NCBI GenBank assembly: GCA_039105265.1
Contig: JAPFFF010000210.1
Location: forward strand, 1 to 31,201
Reading direction: 5' to 3'
From: Tritrichomonas musculus
Lineage: Eukaryota; Parabasalia; Tritrichomonadida; Tritrichomonadidae
DNA length: 31,201 nt
Positions 1 through 8,333 of this stretch are shown piece by piece; the stretch's first letter is position 1, and every line of letters begins with the position of its first letter. Below the pieces are notes generated by a model. The model was given only the letters and a program-made list of their open reading frames with translations. It was not told the DNA's origin and searched no databases. The position numbers were made by a program, and so were the translations under genes.

Positions 1-743
1 GTATGAGGGTTAGTCTTTAATGATTTAGAAGGTCCACATGGACAGTACACCATGCCTGCACATGAAAAGTATAATCTTAATTCAATCTTGCCACAAAATG
101 CTGGGAGATATTTAATATTGGATAATGGCAGAAACCTTCTCAAGTCAATTTTTAAATATATTTTTCCTGTGGCAGTTTGTGTACCATCATTATTTTCATC
201 TTCCCATGATATAATAAAACCATTACAATAACTTCCTTCCTTATAGTTCCATACATCTTTATGACTAGTTCTAGAATAAATATCAGCCCTCTTGGTAATT
301 TCATTAGCACAACAGGATGTTAGGAATGACTCCTCGCATCCATAATTTTGTGTATATATTGTAATACCATTAGCTACAATTTCATATTTTTCAATAGCAT
401 CTCTAGCATCTTTAAATCCATACCATACCATATTGAAATTATTACCATCACCACCAACACCTTTAGTCTTAAATCCTTTGCTCATTGAAACCTTCACTTT
501 CATTGTAGCCTTGATGAATCCATTATATAAATCAGCAGTGTTGTGTGTATTTGGTGATATAATGACACTTGTATAGGAACCTCTTTGAATTGGAGGAGAT
601 GGTCCATAACTTGTCTGTGGGTTGATTGAATATTGTTTATTAGTATCACTCATAGCAATACAGTTATCAACAACATCAAAATAAGAGGCTATTTGGGTGC
701 ATACCTCACCTGATGTCTTCATATAAACTTCATTGTTCAACAT
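1..743 (-). CDS. Probable Polinton major capsid protein (double jelly roll), N-terminal part
   Basis: An open frame starts with ATG at 743 and runs off the left edge, giving 247 codons. It is rich in beta-prone stretches, aromatic residues and glycine, and has no membrane segment or coiled coil. Around residues 102-135 it reads NNFNMVWYGFKDARDA and then KYEIVANGITIY, which resembles the strand-turn pattern of the first jelly roll of Polinton and virophage major capsid proteins. Its place in the capsid/ATPase/integrase cluster fits a structural role: in the family the protein trimerises to form the icosahedral shell. The start is set by the motif TTACATAAAA just upstream and by the 22-bp gap to the preceding gene. 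The fold is inferred from pattern and context; another structural protein is possible. Confidence 0.55.
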   Translation of the reverse strand, partial: MLNNEVYMKTSGEVCTQIASYFDVVDNCIAMSDTNKQYSINPQTSYGPSPPIQRGSYTSVIISPNTHNTADLYNGFIKATMKVKVSMSKGFKTKGVGGDGNNFNMVWYGFKDARDAIEKYEIVANGITIYTQNYGCEESFLTSCCANEITKRADIYSRTSHKDVWNYKEGSYCNGFIISWEDENNDGTQTATGKIYLKIDLRRFLPLSNIKYLPAFCGKIELRLYFSCAGMVYCPCGPSKSLKTNPH

Positions 744-757
744 TGCTTTTTATGTAA
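744..757 (-). promoter_or_regulatory. Initiator-like motif before capsid gene
   Basis: Read on the minus strand, TTACATAAAA ends 4 bp before the ATG. It follows the pyrimidine-CA-T(A/T) pattern of the trichomonad initiator, at which transcription starts a few bases upstream of the start codon. The same pattern precedes several other genes of this element. Confidence 0.35.
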
Positions 758-765
758 TAAAAAAA

Positions 766-1935
766 TTACTTCTTTCGTCTTCTCGATTTCTTGGTTTCAC
801 TTTTCTCAGCAATATAAGCTTTCTTCTTTTTATTAACGTAATCAATATTATTACGTAACCTATTTATTTCATTTTGCAATTCTGTAGCGTATCGCTCATC
901 ATCTTTATATGGAGCATATGTCTTTTCCAACTCAATAATCCTCTTCTCACTAAGTAATATTTCTTTATCAAATTGTTCCTCACGTGATAAATCTGCAGTA
1001 GGTATATTTAATAGTTTCTTCTCACGTCGTCGCTTTGATCTCATCTCACGATTGGCTGCCTTTTGCTCATCTGATAACTTGGGTTTGGGTTTTCTAGCTC
1101 GCTTACGTTTATTTTTATCCTCCTCGACTAATTTGTTAATCTCATTTTCCATCTGCTGTCTACGTTCACGTAGTTTCTCGAGCTTATTATAATATTTAGC
1201 TTCAAACTCATCATCACTCAATTCAACGAAATTCTTCTTGAGTTTAGCTATCTCAGCAGTATGTTGTTTAACAGCGTTCCTGGTCTCATTTAATTCATCC
1301 TCGGTTAACGCATCAGCATTATTATTCAAATCATATTCATAATCTTTCAGATCATACAATAACTGTCTCAATTTATTATCAACATATAAATAATCATCCA
1401 TTTCTTCTTGCAATGCTTTGATTTCATTAATAACAGTTTTCAATTCAGGTTTATTATATTTATCGCTAAGCAATTTTAGTATATTATCCTCGTAATTATT
1501 TATATAGTGTATACATTCATCAACACCTGGTTCAGCTGCTGGATTCAATTTCGCCTTCTCCAATAATTTTGTATACTCATCCATATCTTGTTTGTATCCT
1601 TTAATCTTTGCGTCAATATCAGCTTTACTCAATTTGCGATTAGATTTAGTAGGTTGTTTAATCTGTGCGTTAATATCAGCTTTACTCAATTTGCGATTAG
1701 ATTTAGTAGGTTGTTTAATCGATGTATCTATTTGAATAGAATCCAATTTGTGTTTCTTGCAATAATCTAAATAATCATTAACGCGAACACCACGTTTGAA
1801 TATATTTGTTTTCACGAGATGAGCACGCAATATATTTTTCAAATTTGGTAACAATATTTTATTCAATCCAGCGAACCCAGGTAGTTGAAGTATATCTTTC
1901 TTAGTTAGTTGGGAAATAAGTTTATTTGAAGTCAT
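766..1935 (-). CDS. Lysine/glutamate-rich coiled-coil protein of the Polinton
   Basis: A 389-residue protein that I do not recognise by family. Residues 1-60 are hydrophobic and mixed (LPGFAGLNKILLPNLKNIL) and may fold as a small helical domain. From about residue 90 to the end it is almost wholly charged, with heptad-like leucines typical of long coiled coils (for example residues 165-275), and the C terminus is a basic run (KKSRRRKK) that could be a nuclear or DNA-binding signal. Two 19-residue direct repeats containing QPTKSNRKLSKADI lie near residues 73-112. It sits between the capsid gene and a proline-rich gene in the same orientation, so a scaffolding, core or DNA-condensing role in the particle is a guess from context. 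It is preceded by a good initiator-like motif. Confidence 0.75.
   Translation of the reverse strand: MTSNKLISQLTKKDILQLPGFAGLNKILLPNLKNILRAHLVKTNIFKRGVRVNDYLDYCKKHKLDSIQIDTSIKQPTKSNRKLSKADINAQIKQPTKSNRKLSKADIDAKIKGYKQDMDEYTKLLEKAKLNPAAEPGVDECIHYINNYEDNILKLLSDKYNKPELKTVINEIKALQEEMDDYLYVDNKLRQLLYDLKDYEYDLNNNADALTEDELNETRNAVKQHTAEIAKLKKNFVELSDDEFEAKYYNKLEKLRERRQQMENEINKLVEEDKNKRKRARKPKPKLSDEQKAANREMRSKRRREKKLLNIPTADLSREEQFDKEILLSEKRIIELEKTYAPYKDDERYATELQNEINRLRNNIDYVNKKKKAYIAEKSETKKSRRRKK
1600..1720. repeat. 57-bp tandem duplication inside the coiled-coil gene
   Basis: Two near-identical 57-bp copies (1600-1656 and 1657-1713, then a few bases of a third) share TTTAATC at each start and ATATCAGCTTTACTC inside. 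As 57 is a multiple of three, the duplication adds 19 residues without disturbing the frame. The few differences between copies point to a recent origin. Confidence 0.85.
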
Positions 1936-1944
1936 TTAATGAAA
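1936..1944 (-). promoter_or_regulatory. Initiator-like motif before coiled-coil gene
   Basis: The minus strand reads TTTCATTAA directly before the ATG at 1935. This matches the TCA(C/T)T core of the trichomonad initiator and is the best match in the element. Confidence 0.45.
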
Positions 1945-1962
1945 TAAAAAATAATCACTTAA

Positions 1963-2574
1963 TTATATGACATCTGCAAATATTCGATTTCTTCTCACGG
2001 GATAGATTTGTTGAGGTTGCTGTGTGGGCTCATTGGATGATTCCATGGGTGGTTCTATCGTTTGAGTATTTGGATATTGTTTATATTCAGGTTCAATGAA
2101 TTCATAATTATATTGCATCCTCGGTCGCGATATTTGTTTTTGGACAACCTCCTTAATCATTCGTTTCTGTTCCTTTTTCTCACGTCTAATTTTGAATTCC
2201 TCACCGAGAAGTTTCAATTGATTCAATATCTCTAAATTAATAGTTGGATCATATTCATAATTATTAGAGGGAGTTCTTGGAGGTGAACGTTTAATTTTAG
2301 GTCTAACGATTGGTTTAGGATCAGGGGTTGGCTCATCATGTTCACATTCATCAACGGGGTCATCGGTATCGTTTTCAGGTGTACTATCAACAGGCTCGTC
2401 ATCATCTTTCACAATTGGTTCAACGTGACGATTTGTATGAGGTTCCTTGCGAGGTTTCACGATATATTTTCCCTCAGTTCTACACGGAAACACTTCCCAT
2501 TCATCATCATCTCTCCCATTTAACCAGTTTTGAATAACTTGCAATCTTTTACTTCCTCGAAGATTTTTAGCCAT
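1963..2574 (-). CDS. Acidic, proline-rich Polinton protein of unknown function
   Basis: A 203-residue protein with no recognised family. Residues 1-45 are mixed and may be structured (WLNGRDDDEWEVFPC). Residues 46-105 are low-complexity, acidic and proline-rich, with many D, E, P and T. Residues 108-150 form a strongly charged probable helix (LKLLGEEFKIRREKKEQKR), and the tail is rich in P, Q and Y. The layout suggests a largely disordered linker or accessory virion protein. It has the same orientation as its neighbours and lies 27 bp downstream (on its strand upstream) of the coiled-coil gene. ORF length, a motif-headed start and the tight packing make it a real gene; its role is unknown. 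Confidence 0.7.
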   Translation of the reverse strand: MAKNLRGSKRLQVIQNWLNGRDDDEWEVFPCRTEGKYIVKPRKEPHTNRHVEPIVKDDDEPVDSTPENDTDDPVDECEHDEPTPDPKPIVRPKIKRSPPRTPSNNYEYDPTINLEILNQLKLLGEEFKIRREKKEQKRMIKEVVQKQISRPRMQYNYEFIEPEYKQYPNTQTIEPPMESSNEPTQQPQQIYPVRRNRIFADVI

Positions 2575-2583
2575 TTATGGTAA
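2575..2583 (-). promoter_or_regulatory. Initiator-like motif before acidic protein gene
   Basis: The minus strand reads TTACCATAA directly before the ATG at 2574, following the CCATAA pattern shared by several genes of the element. Confidence 0.35.
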
Positions 2584-2607
2584 AAATAAAAAGCATAGTT
2601 TCACCTA

Positions 2608-3027
2608 TTACTTACCCAAACGTTTTCCATATTTAGTCCTGATACGTTTAGGTTTAACGTTAGCCTGCACACTTGCCGGTTCAGTCGAATCCAATTGCTT
2701 ATTATATTTAGTCTTGATATTATGATTAGACTTACCTTGAGCAGCGTTATTAATATTCTCTAGAGCAGTCCTAACATTCCCCTTAGGAATATATTTAATA
2801 GCCGTATCTGTAATATTGGATATTTTCTCACGAGTCTTATCATTTAAAAATTTCTTGCCTAATCCTCGAGCAACCTTGCCAATGATACCACTATTTTTAT
2901 TCACCTTGTTGACAGTTGAATTAAATATCTTCCCAGCCAGTCCACCGGTTGCGCTATTAGCCATATTCATCACCTGATTGCCCGCCAATCCAATACCATT
3001 TTTAATTATTTTTTTCAAGAATCCCAT
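2608..3027 (-). CDS. Small basic protein with amphipathic N terminus, possible membrane-active core protein
   Basis: A 139-residue protein, glycine-, lysine- and asparagine-rich. It opens MGFLKKIIKNGIGLAG, which would form an amphipathic helix with a hydrophobic and a lysine face, and continues with small-residue helices to about residue 60 (GLAGKIF, IIGKVARGLGKKFL). The C-terminal 35 residues are strongly basic and end KRIRTKYGKRLGK. In adenoviruses protein VI has a similar plan: an N-terminal membrane-lytic amphipathic helix and a basic tail. Polintons and virophages carry small capsid-associated proteins of uncertain role. The likeness here is in overall design only, not in recognisable sequence, so the functional suggestion is weak. 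The gene is packed 33 bp from one neighbour and 30 bp from the other. Confidence 0.65.
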   Translation of the reverse strand: MGFLKKIIKNGIGLAGNQVMNMANSATGGLAGKIFNSTVNKVNKNSGIIGKVARGLGKKFLNDKTREKISNITDTAIKYIPKGNVRTALENINNAAQGKSNHNIKTKYNKQLDSTEPASVQANVKPKRIRTKYGKRLGK

Positions 3028-3057
3028 TTACTTGTATTAAAAATATATATATCTGGT

Positions 3058-3924
3058 TTATGACTCAAAGTAATACTTGTCAGCTGTTATATTAAGAATC
3101 AATTTATCATGGGGTTCCCTGTGTTGTAGATACTGGTGGACCGCATCCTTAGTGTTTAAATTATTATTAGTTTGTTGCAGTAATGATGTGATATCCTCCT
3201 CACTATATCCACTGTAGCAGATTATATCTGTAGCCATACGTTTAGCATTAATATGAACAAATCGAATCGTTTGAAACGCCATTATACAAGTGATATTATA
3301 ATGCCTAGTTTTGGTCAATAATCTAATGAATTCACTATTCCCATTCTTCAATAAATCACTTCCTGCACAATCATCTAGAATAATTAATGTATTGTATGGA
3401 TATGATGATGTATTATATTGAACTAATTTGTTGGCAATATATACAATTCTATCATCGATATCTTGTAATGAATGTTTTTCAATCAGGCGTTCCATCTCCT
3501 CATTAGTATCTTTCATTTTGGATAACACATGTTTGACCAGTGCATAATATTTAACCTTCCTTTTGAGATGCTTACGTAAGATTGGCATCAACTCATCCTC
3601 CTTCACATATTGTATTGGAGTTTTAATACTTTTATGTAAAGCTTCAGCTGTCTTATCCATCTTCCCACTCGTGGAACAAAATATTATCTTATTATAATAT
3701 GGTTTCTTAAATAATTTTTCAGTAATCATTATATGAGACCATATCCAATATGATTTACCAGCACCAGGCTTACCGATTAGGAAATATATTCCGTTGGTGC
3801 TAAATGGATAGTCCGGTGATAGCGGTTTTATCAAAGCCATCTCTATATCTTTTTGATTTTTGCGCATAGCTTTTTGTATTTCTCTCTCAACATTTTTAAT
3901 GACTGATTTAGTACTGGTTTTCAT
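3058..3924 (-). CDS. Polinton DNA-packaging ATPase (FtsK/HerA superfamily, A32-like)
   Basis: A 288-residue P-loop ATPase that in this family drives DNA into the preformed capsid. The Walker A motif GKPGAGKS is at residues 51-58, after the hydrophobic strand GIYFLI. The Walker B motif LIILDD is at 180-185, followed by the strand ITCIMAFQ (211-218), whose terminal glutamine is typical of the A32-like group. An N-terminal basic helix (residues 5-27) precedes the ATPase core. The length is normal for poxvirus A32 and Polinton ATPases. It lies next to the integrase gene, with 15 bp between them, which is a common Polinton arrangement. The start is supported by CCATATAA directly upstream. This is one of the two most secure calls in the element. 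Confidence 0.9.
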   Translation of the reverse strand: MKTSTKSVIKNVEREIQKAMRKNQKDIEMALIKPLSPDYPFSTNGIYFLIGKPGAGKSYWIWSHIMITEKLFKKPYYNKIIFCSTSGKMDKTAEALHKSIKTPIQYVKEDELMPILRKHLKRKVKYYALVKHVLSKMKDTNEEMERLIEKHSLQDIDDRIVYIANKLVQYNTSSYPYNTLIILDDCAGSDLLKNGNSEFIRLLTKTRHYNITCIMAFQTIRFVHINAKRMATDIICYSGYSEEDITSLLQQTNNNLNTKDAVHQYLQHREPHDKLILNITADKYYFES

Positions 3925-3934
3925 TTATATGGAA
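3925..3934 (-). promoter_or_regulatory. Initiator-like motif before ATPase gene
   Basis: The minus strand reads TTCCATATAA directly before the ATG at 3924. It occupies most of the 15-bp gap to the integrase stop codon, so the promoter must be within or very near the end of the integrase gene. Confidence 0.35.
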
Positions 3935-3939
3935 TAAAA

Positions 3940-5022
3940 TTAGCTCCTTTTTGTGATTGATTCGGGAACATTATTTTTGGTAGACCAATATTCGAGTTCA
4001 AGATTTGACAACTTGATTGGATGACCCTCCCTAAGATTTTTCGCTGGGATTATATCGCGTTTACCACCTTCATACTCGACCCTATATTTATTTTTCTTAA
4101 CATCATAACTAAAAATTTTATTTACAATACCACGCTTGCCATTCTTCAATGAATTCGCTAACGGTATATTATTATTAGTTTTTATTAAGCGGTAACCCGG
4201 GAGCTTATCTATCGAATCATCCTTTGACTTAATTATGAATTGGTTACCTGATTTCGAGTCAATAATATATGCCTCCTTGCTCACGCGATTTCTTATCTTT
4301 GAGAATGGTTCATCAGCTAATACAATTCTAACCCTATCATTTGTTTTGAAATCATATGGGTTGATGCTTGATTTAGTATTGATGTATGTTAGTTCATCAT
4401 CTTTAGTTATATCATTAGGAGCTCTATTATCTAATCCCCTATGAGGAGTATTGTTATACGCATCAATCAAATCATTCATTTCAGTTTCATCAATATATCT
4501 ATTCTCACCAATAGCATCACGAATCGTTCGCATGAATCGATTAATGATACCTAGTACATTATGATTGTTGTCTTCAGTAGTGGTGTATATAATATTGTTC
4601 GATTTCATAAAACCAAGTACCTCGTTTGATAGATATGCAGCATCTTGGTCGCTAGTGATTGAATAAATATTGTGTACATCTTTCATGAAACATTGTAGCG
4701 CGTTGATAATAGATTTTGAACCCTTGCCTTGTAACGGATATGCATATGCCTTCCTCGTATTAATATTGATGAACATTAAATAATTGAGACCTCCCTTATG
4801 CTTTTCATTAATAAATGTATCCATCTGGTATCCGTGTAAATGTTTCGATACGATTGGCATATATTTAGCTTTGGGTACCTTAACATCATGGACAATATTT
4901 TTGTCTAGAAAATCGTTAGCATCTTTCGCCGTGAAACCATATCGTTTGGCTAACGGAACAAATTTAGATTTGCTCTTCCATGGATATTTTTTAAATAATT
5001 CATCAAGCGTATTATAACTCAT
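3940..5022 (-). CDS. Polinton integrase (retroviral-type rve core with chromo-like C terminus)
   Basis: A 360-residue protein of the retrovirus-like integrase family, which cuts and joins the element's ends to host DNA. Residues 1-50 are a helical N-terminal region. The RNase H-like core spans about residues 62-200, with the first acidic strand motif QMDTF at 66-70, the second (ITSDQDAAY) at 122-130, and the family signature YNNTPHRGL at 189-197. Residues 222-285 look like the small beta-barrel DNA-binding domain (VRIVL, AYIIDS, QFIIKS). Residues 297-345 resemble a chromodomain, with YRVEYEGGKRDIIPAKNL; chromo-like tails are typical of Polinton integrases and can direct insertion to particular chromatin. 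The gene is an uninterrupted frame of usual family length. Confidence 0.9.
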   Translation of the reverse strand: MSYNTLDELFKKYPWKSKSKFVPLAKRYGFTAKDANDFLDKNIVHDVKVPKAKYMPIVSKHLHGYQMDTFINEKHKGGLNYLMFININTRKAYAYPLQGKGSKSIINALQCFMKDVHNIYSITSDQDAAYLSNEVLGFMKSNNIIYTTTEDNNHNVLGIINRFMRTIRDAIGENRYIDETEMNDLIDAYNNTPHRGLDNRAPNDITKDDELTYINTKSSINPYDFKTNDRVRIVLADEPFSKIRNRVSKEAYIIDSKSGNQFIIKSKDDSIDKLPGYRLIKTNNNIPLANSLKNGKRGIVNKIFSYDVKKNKYRVEYEGGKRDIIPAKNLREGHPIKLSNLELEYWSTKNNVPESITKRS

Positions 5023-5030
5023 TTGATTTT
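5023..5030 (-). promoter_or_regulatory. Weak initiator-like motif before integrase gene
   Basis: The minus strand reads AAAATCAA directly before the ATG at 5022. Only the central TCA fits the trichomonad initiator, so this is weaker than the motifs before the other genes. Confidence 0.2.
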
Positions 5031-5043
5031 AGATTAAACTAGC

Positions 5044-6003
5044 TTATGTATATAACATCTTATCAAATGGTAGGAATTGCATCTCTATACAAAATGATTC
5101 GTTATCCGGAATTTTGATAGGGGTATTATATTCCCTACATGAATAAAACTCAATCCAAAATCTTTGGTCTGAAGAATTTAATTTATAATACTTTATTGGA
5201 ACAAAATCAACATTAGAGTTACCAATATAATTATGTAATGATTGTTCAGCTATGGATGAATATACTTTGCATGAATGCCTATCCCAAACATTATCAAAAG
5301 TAAGAACATCATCAAACTGATTTAGATACACATGCTTTTTATTCTGGTGTGGACCATCTCCAATATTAAATACTTCATCAAAATCCTGATTGGTTTTCTT
5401 TAATTTTAGAGCTATACCAAACTCATCATCTTCATTTTCATTCCTAGGTGAAAATATTTTCTCATGGAAGCCATTTTTATCAAAATAACCATCTGATTGT
5501 ATGTCTCTATCTACGACGTAATCATTTTGAACAAAATTAATTTTAGTGTTCTTCCATACATTAGATATATTCCATTTAATAGATTTATCAATAGCATCAA
5601 AAAATCCTCTAAAATCCCCTTCAGTAGATATCCAATCAACAACAACAAAATCCCTTATTTCAAGATTGTCTTTATATCCTTGCATGGATAGCATGTTAAT
5701 AATCTTTGTATTTGTGTTAGCTCCCTCAACTTCATTAAATGATTGCTTTTTATATTTGGCAATTGTTATAGTAAATTCAAGCTTCCTCCTTTTAGATATC
5801 AGCCACATATTCCTAACACCAATAATAGATTCCCCTCTATTAGCTGTACACCATTCAGGAGGGAAATTAAAATAGTATCTATTGAATTTGTCTTTATCTT
5901 GTTGACCATCTTCTAGAAAGAATGCCGATTCGATAGGAATTGGTACTTGCTCATCTGTGATATTATCAATGGTTGGATGTAGTGATTTAAACCTACTATA
6001 CAT
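5044..6003 (-). CDS. Possible Polinton minor capsid (penton-like) protein
   Basis: A 319-residue protein, the gene nearest to the element's end. It is beta-rich, with many aromatic residues and asparagines. It begins with a proline- and isoleucine-containing segment (VPIPIESAFFLEDG) and closes with CIEMQFLPFDKML, a pattern like the last strand of a jelly roll. Stretches such as LEFTITIAKYK (residues 75-85) and RFWIEFYSCREY also look like strands. Polintons encode a single jelly-roll minor capsid protein that forms the pentameric vertices. Size and context fit, but I see no diagnostic motif, so an unrelated structural or accessory protein cannot be excluded. The open frame and the AATCATAA motif before its ATG support it as a genuine gene. 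Confidence 0.6.
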   Translation of the reverse strand: MYSRFKSLHPTIDNITDEQVPIPIESAFFLEDGQQDKDKFNRYYFNFPPEWCTANRGESIIGVRNMWLISKRRKLEFTITIAKYKKQSFNEVEGANTNTKIINMLSMQGYKDNLEIRDFVVVDWISTEGDFRGFFDAIDKSIKWNISNVWKNTKINFVQNDYVVDRDIQSDGYFDKNGFHEKIFSPRNENEDDEFGIALKLKKTNQDFDEVFNIGDGPHQNKKHVYLNQFDDVLTFDNVWDRHSCKVYSSIAEQSLHNYIGNSNVDFVPIKYYKLNSSDQRFWIEFYSCREYNTPIKIPDNESFCIEMQFLPFDKMLYT

Positions 6004-6011
6004 TTATGATT
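6004..6011 (-). promoter_or_regulatory. Initiator-like motif before the outermost Polinton gene
   Basis: The minus strand reads AATCATAA directly before the ATG at 6003. The TCATAA core is the initiator pattern shared with other genes of the element. Upstream of it lies only the element's repetitive terminal region. Confidence 0.35.
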
Positions 6012-6051
6012 CAATTAAAGATTTATTTTTGAGTAGATATCGGGTGTACAT

Positions 6052-6298
6052 GAAGTGGTTGCATGAGTAGATGTATGTGATGAGATATGGGAGATGATTG
6101 CATGAGTGGATGTGTGTGAGATGGGTTGCTTGAGATGATTGCTGTAGGAGTATGCTAGATAGGTTGCTTGAGATGATTGCATGAGTGGATGTATGAGATG
6201 ATTGCATGAGTAGATGTATGAGATGATTGCTTGAGATGGGTTGCTTGAGATGATTGCATGAGATGGGTTGCTGTAGGAGTATGCTAGATAGGTTGGTA
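6052..6298. repeat. Subterminal minisatellite of the Polinton
   Basis: The stretch is an irregular mosaic of short repeats, mainly GATTGCATGAGTGGATG-like and GGTTGCTTGAGATG-like words. A 26-bp block beginning GCTGTAGGAGTATGC occurs twice, at 6141-6166 and 6270-6295, that is 129 bp apart. The two long minus-strand frames across it are low-complexity artefacts of the repeats. No gene is seen here. Subterminal repeats of this type are common next to Polinton ends. Confidence 0.8.
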
Positions 6299-6301
6299 TT
6301 A

Positions 6302-6565
6302 AGTAGTTATACATAATGAAGGGGGGATAGATAACTAGTATAAGCAAATGGGGCTCTCCGTGTAGGGTGGCTGGGTGGGGGTTGCTTGGGGGCTGTTTGG
6401 AGATATGGTTTATTATAGCGAGGGAGCTTTTCAAAGCGAGGGAGCTATAATATAAAACATCTCCAAAGTACCTCAAATTATCGTCTCTTCAGGAAGCTTT
6501 CAAAGCCAGAGAGCCTCATTTGCTTATACTAGTTATCTATCCCCCCTTCACTATGTATAACTACT
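6302..6565. repeat. Inverted repeat with 57-bp arms at the Polinton end
   Basis: The arms 6302-6358 and 6509-6565 are reverse complements at 55 of 57 positions; the outer ends read AGTAGTTATACATA. The interior (6359-6508) is not empty. It holds a second, smaller hairpin (about 6397-6426 with 6436-6468, sharing GGAGAT and TTATAGC with their complements). It also holds the 11-bp word GCGAGGGAGCT twice, 18 bp apart (6418-6428, 6436-6446), with a degenerate third copy near 6490-6513. The right arm is taken as the element's own terminal inverted repeat and the left arm as an internal inverted copy. An independent MITE-like insert of 264 bp is the alternative. No gene is seen. Confidence 0.8.
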
Positions 6566-8333
6566 ATACAATCAACATCGGCCAGCGAGTGGCAAAGTAA
6601 CTCAGGCAGAAAAATGTTTTAACACTCATTAGGCATAACATGCAAACAATATCAGACGCAACAGAAGAACAGAAACAAAAAATTTTTATCAGATGAACTT
6701 CGACCAGCAGGCACTTCCCCGCTCGACCAACCAACAACGCAATTCACACGCATAATCAATGCAGCACATATTCACTATACAAAGTCTCACACATTAGCAG
6801 ACACGCCGGCCGATGCTGATATACAATCAACATCGGCCAGCGAGTGGCAAAGTAACTCAGGCAGAAAAATGTTTTAACACTCATTAGGCATAACATGCAA
6901 ACAATATCAGACGCAGCAGAAGAACAGAAACAAAAAATTTTTATCAGATGAACTTCGACCAGCAGGCACTTCCCCGCTCGACCAACCAACAACGCAATTC
7001 ACACGCATAATCAATGCAGCACATATTCACTATACAAAGTCTCACACATTAGCAGACACGCCGGCCGATGCTGATATACAATCAACATCGGCCAGCGAGT
7101 GGCAAAGTAACTCAGGCAGAAAAATGTTTTAACACTCATTAGGCATAACATGCAAACAATATCAGACGCAACAGAAGAACAGAAACAAAAAATTTTTATC
7201 AGATGAACTTCGACCAGCAGGCACTTCCCCGCTCGACCAACCAACAACGCAATTCACACGCATAATCAATGCAGCACATATTCACTATACAAAGTCTCAC
7301 ACATTAGCAGACACGCCGGCCGATGCTGATATACAATCAACATCGGCCGGCGAGTGGCAAAGTAACTCAGGCAGAAAAATGCTTTAACACTTATTAGGCA
7401 TAACATGCAAACAATATCAGACGCAACAGAAGAACAGAAACAAAAAATTTTTATCAGATGAACTTCGACCAGCAGGCACTTCCCCGCTCGACCAACCAAC
7501 AACGCAATTCACACGCATAATCAATGCAGCACATATTCGCTATACAAAGTCTCACACATTAGCAGACACGCCGGCCAATGCTGATATACAATCAACATCG
7601 GCCAGCGAGTGGCAAAGTAACTCAGGCAGAAAAATGTTTTAACACTCATTAGGCATAACATGCAAACAATATCAGACGCAACAGAAGAACAGAAACAAAA
7701 AATTTTTATCAGATGAACTTCGACCAGCAGGCACTTCCCCGCTCGACCAACCAACAACGCAATTCACACGCATAATCAATGCAGCACATATTCACTATAC
7801 AAAGTCTCACACATTAGCAGACACGCCGGCCGATGCTGATATACAATCAACATCGGCCGGCGAGTGGCAAAGTAACTCAGGCAGAAAAATGTTTTAACAC
7901 TCATTAGGCATAACATGCAAACAATATCAGACGCAACAGAAGAACAGAAACAAAAAATTTTTATCAGATGAACTTCGACCAGCAGGCACTTCCCCGCTCG
8001 ACCAACCAACAACGCAATTCACACGCATAATCAATGCAGCACATATTCGCTATACAAAGTCTCACACATTAGCAGACACGCCGGCCGATGCTGATATACA
8101 ATCAACATCGGCCAGCGAGTGGCAAAGTAACTCAGGCAGAAAAATGTTTTAACACTCATTAGGCATAACATGCAAACAATATCAGACGCAACAGAAGAAC
8201 AGAAACAAAAAATTTTTATCAGATGAACTTCGACCAGCAGGCACTTCCCCGCTCGACCAACCAACAACGCAATTCACACGCATAATCAATGCAGCACATA
8301 TTCGCTATACAAAGTCTCACACATTAGCAGACA

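Larger units (their letters stand above)
1..6565 (-). mobile_element. Polinton/Maverick element, right-hand end (left part outside window)
   Basis: Seven minus-strand genes with gaps of 15-33 bp include a retrovirus-type integrase, an A32-like packaging ATPase and capsid-like proteins. That combination defines Polintons (Mavericks), large self-synthesising virus-like DNA elements that are abundant in Trichomonas. The protein-primed DNA polymerase and the protease expected in the family are not in the window and should lie to the left. The right end is placed at about 6565, where an inverted repeat stops and satellite sequence starts; read inwards from there the terminus begins AGTAG, and Polinton ends usually begin with AG. 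All visible genes are open from start to end, so the visible part looks whole and the copy young. Family assignment is firm; the exact end is inferred. Confidence 0.85.

Noticed and set aside
1588-1770. 60-codon plus-strand frame with a repeated VNISFTQFAIRFSRLFN motif
   Set aside because: It is the antisense of the 57-bp duplication in the coiled-coil gene.
6004-6476. Minus-strand frames of 67 and 153 codons rich in H, S, N and Y
   Set aside because: They translate the minisatellite and the inverted repeat; composition is low-complexity and there is no support for coding.
6625-6631. CTCATTA in every satellite unit as an initiator (transcribed satellite)
   Set aside because: It resembles the TCATTA part of the trichomonad initiator, but it is a short AT-rich word and there is no start codon close behind; in the transposon it lies about 140 bp from the ATG, too far for the usual leader.
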